From: JAHRAH01 sp051009015
GTDB lineage: Bacteria > Pseudomonadota > Gammaproteobacteria > Tethybacterales > Persebacteraceae
Length of the DNA: 6,774 nt
Assembly: GCA_051009015.1 (NCBI GenBank)
Contig: JBPCWZ010000180.1
Coordinates: 1 to 6,774, forward strand
Direction of reading: 5' to 3'
Numbering within the stretch: position 1 is the stretch's first letter; every line of letters begins with the position of its first letter. Positions 1 through 4,493 of the stretch are shown piece after piece. Under the pieces are notes generated by a model. That model searched no databases. It had not been told where the DNA came from and saw only the letters and a program-made list of their open reading frames with translations. A program made the translations under genes and the position numbers.

Positions 1-9
1 TTTTGTTAT

Positions 10-56
10 AGCCCTGAAAGGGCGTCCTGTTCATAGCACGGGGCAACGCCCCGTGA
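10..56 (+). repeat. Left arm of the 47/48-bp inverted repeat
   Basis: This segment matches the reverse complement of 215-262 at every base except for one extra C in the right arm, inside the loop of the first hairpin. It contains the hairpin GCCCT-GAA-AGGGC at 11-23, a linker reading GTCCTGTTCATAGCA, and a second hairpin CGGGGC-AAC-GCCCCG at 39-53. Near-identity across the linker as well as the stems means the two arms are copies of one element, not independent palindromes. Confidence 0.85.
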
Positions 57-214
57 GTCGGCATTTCAATTAATCAAGCCCTGAAGGGGCGTCCCATTCT
101 TTTGCAGGGCAAAGCCCGGCAAAAACCGCAAAGCCAAAACCCCGCCCGTTTTGACCAATTCGCCGCCGTTGTTTTCGGTCGCCCTTTCAGGGCTTATTTG
201 TTTAATACGCCAAT

Positions 215-262
215 TCACGGGGCGTTGCCCCGTGCTATGAACAGGACGCCCTTTGCAGGGCT
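215..262 (-). repeat. Right arm of the 47/48-bp inverted repeat
   Basis: This is the inverted copy of 10-56. The only difference is one extra base in the hairpin loop (CTGCAAAG here, CTGAAAG in the left arm). Similarity falls off just outside both arms, which defines the element ends. Confidence 0.85.
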
Positions 263-267
263 TATTA

Positions 268-305
268 ACAATGATTATCGCCCCCTACAATGATTATCAC
301 CCCCG
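268..305. repeat. 19-bp tandem duplication with further degenerate copies
   Basis: Positions 268-286 and 287-305 are adjacent copies of a 19-bp unit, ACAATGATTATCGCCCCCT and ACAATGATTATCACCCCCG. Degenerate relatives occur at about 332-346 (ACAATTATCCCCCC) and 353-363 (TATTGTTATCG), inside the 3' end of the neighbouring minus-strand gene. The ATTATCGC core also appears in the stem of the 62-bp elements at 3088 and 6113. Confidence 0.7.
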
Positions 306-335
306 ATGGCGTTATAACAAATGCGCCAGTGACAA

Positions 336-1808
336 TTATCCCCCCGGTGTTATTGTTATCGCCCTGCCGAGTTGTTGCGGGGGCGGCAGTTGGCTGTGGG
401 CTTTGGCGAGGGCTGTGGCTTTTTTTAGTATGTTTTTATCCGGCTCGCAAACGCGCCTTGTTTGCATATTTACATGCAAAAGCAAATGTTCGCCTGTTGC
501 CAGCAGTGTGGGGTTTTTGTCGTGCAGAAAAAGGCGGTGGAATAGATGGAGTTTTTTGCCGGCTGCCAGTACTTGTGTGTCGGCAAAAACGCGCTGACCG
601 GCGCAAACTTCGCTTAGATGGCAAATGTGCGTCTCTGCCGTAAAGTAGGATTTGCCGCCTTTGATATATGCCATGTCCGCGCCGATAAGGCGCATTAACT
701 CGTCGCTCGCTTCGCTGAAACACTGCAGATAACGGCTTTCGTTAACATGCCCGTTATGATCCGTCCATTCCTGCGGTATCAGTTGCGAAAAGGTGCGCAC
801 CGGTTTGTTGTCAAATGTCCGCACTTTTGGCGCGCGCAAATGAAGTTGTGTTTCATAATCGGCGAGTATCTTTCCCGCGCCGCTTTCTTTCGCCCGCAAC
901 GCCCGCAGTATTGCCGTCAAATTACCATCGCGCAACCTTGCAAGTTGCGCCGCCGTCATCATCCCCGATTGTACATCCGATTGTTCGGCGAGTTTGCCGA
1001 TAAATGATTCGTCCATCTTTGGCACATTGGTCAATTTACTCCAGGGCCATTGCAGCGCCGGGGCAAACTGCCGCAAAAAATGCCGCATCCCGCCTTTGCC
1101 GCCGCCTGCGCGGTAAGTTTCAAAAACACCCATCTGCGCCCAGCGCAAGCCAAAACCCATGCGCACCGCATCGTCTATTTGCGCCGTTGTCGCAATGCCG
1201 TCTTTTACCAGCCACAATGCTTCGCGCCATAATGATTCCAAAAGGCGGTCGGCGACAAAAGCCGGAACTTCTTTTTCTATCACCATCGGATGCATTCCCA
1301 AAAAGCGGCAGTATTTTGCCGCCCGCTTTGTTGTTTGCGGCGCGGTTTGTTTGCCGCCGATGACTTCCACAAGCGGCAGGAGATAAACCGGATTGAACGG
1401 ATGCATGACAACAAAGCGCCGCGGATGATGCATATTCTCCTGCAGTTGCGACGGCAAAATGCCGGAAGTGGATGACGACAAAAGCGCATCGGGCGGCGCG
1501 GCGCTTTCTATCGCCGCATATGCTTTGCGCTTTGTCGCCATATCTTCCGGCGCGCTTTCAATAATCCACTGCGCATCGCGGACGGCATCTTTGATATTGT
1601 TATAAAATAACACTTCGCCGCGCGGCGGCGGCGGGGCGTTAATCAATTGTTCCATCGCGATATTGGCGTTTGCCAAAACTTCAACCGCGTCTTTTTCGGC
1701 ATTTTTCGCCGGGTCATAAACCGCAACATTGACGCCGTTATATGCCAGCCGCGCCGCCCATCCCGCGCCGATGACGCCCGCGCCGGCAATGGCGGCTTTT
1801 TTTATCAT
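336..1808 (-). CDS. lcdH: L-carnitine dehydrogenase / betainyl-CoA thioesterase fusion
   Basis: This 490-residue protein joins two enzymes that are separate in Pseudomonas (CdhA and CdhB). The N-terminal half oxidises L-carnitine to 3-dehydrocarnitine with NAD+. It shows a Rossmann GxGxxG at residues 9-14, STS at 113-115 and HPFNP at 136-140, with H136 and E148 as the likely catalytic pair of the 3-hydroxyacyl-CoA dehydrogenase superfamily. The helical dehydrogenase domain follows to about 300. The C-terminal half, about 328-455, is a 4HBT-type hotdog thioesterase with EWTDHNGHVN at 347-356 (D350 the likely catalytic acid). It should release glycine betaine from betainyl-CoA. The start at 1808 gives the normal Rossmann N-terminus. 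The ATG overlaps the upstream stop as ATGA and has no clear Shine-Dalgarno, so translation is probably coupled. An open frame continues upstream to 2057, but that part is antisense-like sequence inside the neighbour. The last residues (ITITPGG) appear repeat-derived. Confidence 0.92.
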   Translation of the reverse strand: MIKKAAIAGAGVIGAGWAARLAYNGVNVAVYDPAKNAEKDAVEVLANANIAMEQLINAPPPPRGEVLFYNNIKDAVRDAQWIIESAPEDMATKRKAYAAIESAAPPDALLSSSTSGILPSQLQENMHHPRRFVVMHPFNPVYLLPLVEVIGGKQTAPQTTKRAAKYCRFLGMHPMVIEKEVPAFVADRLLESLWREALWLVKDGIATTAQIDDAVRMGFGLRWAQMGVFETYRAGGGKGGMRHFLRQFAPALQWPWSKLTNVPKMDESFIGKLAEQSDVQSGMMTAAQLARLRDGNLTAILRALRAKESGAGKILADYETQLHLRAPKVRTFDNKPVRTFSQLIPQEWTDHNGHVNESRYLQCFSEASDELMRLIGADMAYIKGGKSYFTAETHICHLSEVCAGQRVFADTQVLAAGKKLHLFHRLFLHDKNPTLLATGEHLLLHVNMQTRRVCEPDKNILKKATALAKAHSQLPPPQQLGRAITITPGG

Positions 1809-2722
1809 TGCGGCGGAAGGAGTGTGCGTTTTTTCAGCGCAAGTTTGGCGCGCACTTCGTCGGGGGAAAGAATGCGCGCGCCCATATTGCAAACAATAGT
1901 CGCCGCCTTTTCCACCAGTTGCGCATTGCTCGCCAAAACGCCGCGGCTGAGATATAAGTTGTCTTCCAAACCAACGCGGACATTGCCGCCGCAAAGCACC
2001 GCCGCCGCCGGATATGCCTGCGCGTTTTTGCCGATGGAAAAAGCGGAGAAAACACAATCCGGCGGCAGGTTGTTAACCATCGCCATCAGCGTGTTCATAT
2101 CATCGGGCGCGCCCCAGGGAATGCCCATGCACAACTGCCACAATGCGGGCGGCATAATCGCGCCCTCAATAATCAGTTGTTTGCCAAACCACAAATGCCC
2201 GCTGTCAAACACTTCTATTTCGGGGCGCACTTCCATCTGTGTCATCTTTGCCGCCATCTCCCGCAACATCGCCGGAGTGTTTGTCATCACATAATCGCCG
2301 TGCCCGAAGTTCATCGTCCCGCAATCCAGCGTGCATATTTCCGGACGGCATTCGGCAATGTGCAAAAGACGCTCGCTTGCGCCAGCCATGTCGGTGCCGT
2401 TTGCCGGCGGCAGGGGGTTGTTTGTGCCGCCAAGTATCAAATCACCGCCCATTCCGGCGGTCAGGTTCAACACAACATCGGTCTGAGAATCGCGGATGCG
2501 TTCGGTTATTTCGCGAAAGAGTGCGGGTGCGCGCGAGGGTTTGCCGGTTTGCGGGTCGCGGACATGACAATGCACAACCGCCGCCCCCGCCTTTGCCGCT
2601 TCCAATGCCGACTTTGCGATATCGCGCGGCGAAACCGGCACAAAGCCCGATTTGCCCGCCGTATCGCCCGAGCCGGTAACGGCGCAAGTAATAAAAACCT
2701 CCCGATTCATCGCCAAACCCAT
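1805..2722 (-). CDS. cdhC: 3-dehydrocarnitine:acetyl-CoA cleavage enzyme (BKACE / DUF849 family)
   Basis: This 305-residue protein belongs to the zinc-dependent beta-keto acid cleavage enzymes, whose usual length is about 300. The family transfers a beta-keto acid fragment to acetyl-CoA and releases acetoacetate. With 3-dehydrocarnitine the products are betainyl-CoA and acetoacetate. Family features are visible: ITCAVTGSGD at 11-20, the metal-binding HCHVRD at 51-56 (H51, H53), NLTAG at 86-90 and RVGLEDN at 249-255. In characterised members the Glu of that last motif is the third zinc ligand and the Arg and Asp act in catalysis. The substrate call rests mainly on the overlapping carnitine dehydrogenase/thioesterase gene, since BKACE members use many keto acids. 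The start at 2722 has GGAGG six bases upstream. Residue 5 (MNREVF, start at 2710) is where many relatives would begin and is the alternative. It is the first gene of a two-gene operon. Confidence 0.92.
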   Translation of the reverse strand: MGLAMNREVFITCAVTGSGDTAGKSGFVPVSPRDIAKSALEAAKAGAAVVHCHVRDPQTGKPSRAPALFREITERIRDSQTDVVLNLTAGMGGDLILGGTNNPLPPANGTDMAGASERLLHIAECRPEICTLDCGTMNFGHGDYVMTNTPAMLREMAAKMTQMEVRPEIEVFDSGHLWFGKQLIIEGAIMPPALWQLCMGIPWGAPDDMNTLMAMVNNLPPDCVFSAFSIGKNAQAYPAAAVLCGGNVRVGLEDNLYLSRGVLASNAQLVEKAATIVCNMGARILSPDEVRAKLALKKRTLLPPQ

Positions 2723-2751
2723 CGCATCCCTCCCCGTGTTTTCCGCCGCAA

Positions 2752-2781
2752 ATTATACCCCCGCCGATTGTAGCAAACCAA
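2752..2781 (-). promoter_or_regulatory. Candidate sigma70-type promoter of the carnitine operon
   Basis: On the minus strand a perfect -10 box TATAAT (2757-2752) lies 18 bases downstream of TTGGTT (2781-2776, three of six matches to the -35 consensus). Transcription would begin near 2745, giving a leader of roughly 23 bases that holds the GGAGG used by the first gene. The placement is good, but the -35 is weak and operator sites were not recognised. Confidence 0.5.
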
Positions 2782-2899
2782 TGGCGAAAATCTGCCGCCA
2801 TCATCCGCCGCATTTGCGCGCTGATATTGCCGGAAGACCAACTGAACAAAAACTACCAAACCATAAAAACATCCGCAGGCAAAAAAACCCTTTAAGACC

Positions 2900-2923
2900 G
2901 TCATTCCCGCGAAAGCGGAAATC
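2900..2923 (+). repeat. CATTCCCGC-type palindromic repeat, copy 1
   Basis: The sequence reads GTCATTCCCGC, then GAAA, then GCGGAAATC. The stem CCGC/GCGG carries a GNRA-type loop. One base (A for G) breaks the longer stem seen in the other copies. It pairs as an inverted repeat with 3055-3078. Confidence 0.75.
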
Positions 2924-2929
2924 TAACGC

Positions 2930-2961
2930 GCCCGCAAGGGCGCCCCTTCGGGGCTTTAATT
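2930..2961 (+). repeat. Two adjacent small hairpins, terminator-like
   Basis: GCCC-GCAA-GGGC (2930-2941) is followed by GCCCC-TTC-GGGGC (2942-2954) and then TTTAATT. The second hairpin can also be read with a UUCG tetraloop. It resembles a weak plus-strand intrinsic terminator, but no plus-strand gene ends upstream of it, so I list it as structure only. Confidence 0.5.
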
Positions 2962-2988
2962 ACGAGCGCGCTTTGCGCACTCTGCGGT

Positions 2989-3047
2989 TTGCCATTTGCG
3001 GCGGATTCTCCGCCGTTTGCGCTTTCGCGCAAATAGCCAAATGGCAA
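2989..3047. repeat. Nested palindrome with two inner hairpins
   Basis: An outer 10-bp stem, TTGCCATTTG (2989-2998) with CAAATGGCAA (3038-3047), encloses two hairpins: GGCGGA-TTC-TCCGCC (3000-3014) and TTTGCGC-TTTC-GCGCAAA (3016-3033). The whole lies between the inverted copies at 2900-2923 and 3055-3078, so the 2900-3078 segment could fold as one multi-branched structure. Confidence 0.7.
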
Positions 3048-3054
3048 GGGTTTG

Positions 3055-3078
3055 GATTCCCGCTTTCGCGGGAATGAC
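3055..3078 (-). repeat. CATTCCCGC-type palindromic repeat, copy 2 (inverted)
   Basis: This is the reverse complement of copy 1 with the stem intact: read on the minus strand it is GTCATTCCCGC, GAAA, GCGGGAATC. Together with copy 1 it closes the 179-base structured segment 2900-3078. Confidence 0.8.
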
Positions 3079-3087
3079 AACTTATAG

Positions 3088-3149
3088 TTATTGATTATCG
3101 CGCAAGCGATAATCCGGCGCATTGTTGCAAAGCAACAATGCCGCGCCCG
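3088..3149 (+). repeat. 62-bp double-hairpin element, left copy
   Basis: The element contains hairpin 1, GATTATCGC (3093-3101) / GCGATAATC (3106-3114) with a GCAA loop, and hairpin 2, CATTGTTGC (3120-3128) / GCAACAATG (3132-3140) with an AAA loop, then a CCGCGCCCG tail. Its reverse complement recurs at 6113-6174 with only three substitutions in 62 bases, two of them in the loop of hairpin 1. Similarity stops at both ends. The two copies flank the TPR and reverse transcriptase genes. Confidence 0.9.
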
Positions 3150-3167
3150 CCAAAGTGGGCGCACCTT

Positions 3168-3192
3168 GTCATTCCCGCACAAGCGGGAATCC
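3168..3192 (+). repeat. CATTCCCGC-type palindromic repeat, copy 3
   Basis: GTCATTCCCGC, an ACAA loop, then GCGGGAATCC. It has the same orientation as copy 1 and lies outside the 62-bp element, between it and the TPR gene. Confidence 0.8.
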
Positions 3193-3251
3193 ATCGGGCG
3201 AAGTGAAAAGGCGCAGGCGGCGAAAACGATGGCACTCAAACGCCGCCAATT

Positions 3252-3300
3252 ATGACAAAAGGCGCAAAAATGATAAAAATAACAAAAAATCGGTTAAAAT
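3252..3300 (+). promoter_or_regulatory. Possible promoter region of the TPR / reverse transcriptase pair
   Basis: This A-rich stretch offers ATGACA (3252-3257, five of six to the -35 consensus) 17 bases before AAAAAT (3275-3280, four of six to the -10). A second candidate -10, TAAAAT (3295-3300), would place the transcript start at about the ATG of 3308 and so yield a leaderless message. There is no obvious Shine-Dalgarno before 3308, which fits that second option. Neither is strong. Confidence 0.25.
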
Positions 3301-3307
3301 CTCCCGA

Positions 3308-4492
3308 ATGCTTATAGCCACCTTTCCGCGCCGCCTCGCGCTCGCCCTGTTTTGCATTATCTTCGCCCTGCCGCAAATCCCGGCGGTACAGGCGGGGGAA
3401 TGGGAGATTCTCAACAAAGAGGTGCTTGCGCTTGCCAAAAGCGCCGAATACGCCAAAGGCGTCAAACTGGCGAAAAAGGTGCTGAAACTTGCCGAACAGG
3501 AAAAAGGACTAAACCACCCGGACACGGCAACTTCGCTAAACAACTTGGCATTGTTGTATTACAACCAAGGCGATTATAAAGCGGCTTTGCCACTCTATCA
3601 TCGGTCACTGGCGATAAGAGAATCGGCATTAGGAAAAAATCATCCGGATGTGGCGCAATCGCTAAACAACTTGGCATTGTTGCATTACACGCAGGGCGAT
3701 TATAAAGCGGCATTGCCGTTATATCGCCGGACTCTGGTGATAATGGAATCGGCGCTGGGAAAAGACCATCCGGGTGTGGCGACTGCGCTAAACAACTTGG
3801 CAGAGTTGCATCGGACACAAGGCGATTATGATGCGGCGTTGCCGCTATATCGCCGGTCATTGGCGATAAGAGAATCGGCATTGAAAAAAAATCATCCGGA
3901 TGTGGCGCAATCGCTAAACAATTTGGCATTGTTGCATTACACGCGAGGCGATTATGAGGCAGCATTGCCGCTATATCGTCGGTCATTAGCGATAATGGAA
4001 TTAGCATTGGGAAAGAATCATCCGGATGTGGCGCAATTGCTGAACAACTTGGCATTGTTATATCAGACACAAGGCGATTATGATGCGGCGTTGCCGTTAT
4101 ATCGCCGGTCATTGGTGATAATGGAATCGGCATTGGGGAAAGGCCATCCGCGTGTGGCACTATCGCTAAACAACTTGGCAGATTTGCATCAGATACAAGG
4201 CGATTATGAATCGGCATTACCGCTATATCGCCGAGCATTGGTGATAACCGAAAAGGCATTGGGGAAAGACCATCCGAGTGTGGCGACTACGCTATACAAT
4301 TTGGCATTGTTGTATCAGACACAAGGCGATTATGATGCGGCACTGCCGCTATACCGCCGGGCGTTGGCGATAGAAGAATCGGCATTAGGGAAAGACCATC
4401 CAAGCACGAAAGTGACTCGCGATAACTTAGCGGAGTTATACGATGAAATGGGCGAAAAAGCCAAAGCCGCCGCTTTGCGGGCGGGGAAATAA
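3308..4492 (+). CDS. Exported tetratricopeptide (TPR) repeat protein
   Basis: The 394-residue product starts with a signal peptide: positively charged PRR at 7-9, a hydrophobic run to about 22, and a likely cleavage after AVQA at 29. A divergent repeat-like segment follows at about 33-76. Then come seven 42-residue units (77-370) of the form LNNLA-LYxxQGDYxAALPLYRRSLAI-ES-LGKxHPxVA, and a truncated eighth (371-394). This 42-residue periodicity and the NLA, GDY, LY and HP positions match kinesin-light-chain-type TPRs (TPR_10/TPR_12). Such proteins are protein-binding scaffolds with no catalysis. Location is probably periplasmic or secreted. The start was chosen because it yields the signal peptide; the upstream open frame to 3122 runs through repeats. 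One base separates its stop from the reverse transcriptase start, suggesting co-transcription. The partner is unknown. Confidence 0.88.
   Translation: MLIATFPRRLALALFCIIFALPQIPAVQAGEWEILNKEVLALAKSAEYAKGVKLAKKVLKLAEQEKGLNHPDTATSLNNLALLYYNQGDYKAALPLYHRSLAIRESALGKNHPDVAQSLNNLALLHYTQGDYKAALPLYRRTLVIMESALGKDHPGVATALNNLAELHRTQGDYDAALPLYRRSLAIRESALKKNHPDVAQSLNNLALLHYTRGDYEAALPLYRRSLAIMELALGKNHPDVAQLLNNLALLYQTQGDYDAALPLYRRSLVIMESALGKGHPRVALSLNNLADLHQIQGDYESALPLYRRALVITEKALGKDHPSVATTLYNLALLYQTQGDYDAALPLYRRALAIEESALGKDHPSTKVTRDNLAELYDEMGEKAKAAALRAGK
3536..4417 (+). repeat. Seven tandem 126-bp units encoding TPRs
   Basis: Units begin at 3536, 3662, 3788, 3914, 4040, 4166 and 4292, each exactly 126 bp with no indel, and an incomplete eighth begins at 4418. 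Long identical stretches such as CTAAACAACTTGGCA and GGCGATTATGATGCGGC recur between units. This indicates recent unequal exchange or gene conversion and predicts copy-number variation between strains. Confidence 0.95.
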
Positions 4493-4493
4493 A

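Larger units (their letters stand above)
1..262. repeat. Non-coding block of palindromic repeats with a large inverted repeat
   Basis: No convincing gene lies here. The block is bounded by two arms, 10-56 and 215-262, that are reverse complements of each other apart from a one-base indel. Each arm holds two hairpins: one of the type GCCCT-GAA-AGGGC and one with stems CGGGGC/GCCCCG around AAC. Between the arms are two further copies of the first hairpin motif, AGCCCTGAAAGGGCGTCC: 77-94 in the same orientation as the left arm (one change) and 177-194 in the opposite orientation. The block lies just downstream of the carnitine operon, so the hairpins could protect or shorten the end of that transcript. 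No U-run follows them, so I do not call a classical terminator. Confidence 0.85.
2723..3307. other. Divergent intergenic region filled with hairpin repeats
   Basis: This gap of about 585 bases separates the minus-strand carnitine operon from the plus-strand TPR gene. No gene is supported in it. It holds the operon promoter near 2750-2781, three copies of a 24-25 bp CATTCCCGC...GCGGGAAT palindrome, a nested set of smaller hairpins between them, and one copy of the 62-bp double-hairpin element. From about 3245 to 3300 it becomes A-rich, as expected for a promoter region of the TPR gene. Confidence 0.8.

Noticed and set aside
102..293. Small 63-codon plus-strand open frame in the left block
   Set aside because: It is composed of the repeat motifs and has no convincing ribosome binding site or conserved character.
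1809..2057. N-terminal extension of the carnitine dehydrogenase fusion by 83 residues
   Set aside because: The sequence is Arg/Cys-rich shadow coding inside the BKACE gene; the Rossmann fold begins properly at 1808 with the ATGA overlap.
2942..2961. Rho-independent terminator
   Set aside because: The hairpin is strong but the following TTTAATT is short, and no plus-strand gene precedes it.
3122..3307. Upstream extension of the TPR protein
   Set aside because: It runs through the 62-bp element and another palindrome and would bury the signal peptide.
3462..4259. Long minus-strand open frame of 265 codons across the TPR gene
   Set aside because: It is antisense to the 126-bp repeats and only stays open because each unit lacks stops in that frame; its product is a low-complexity repeat with no start signal.
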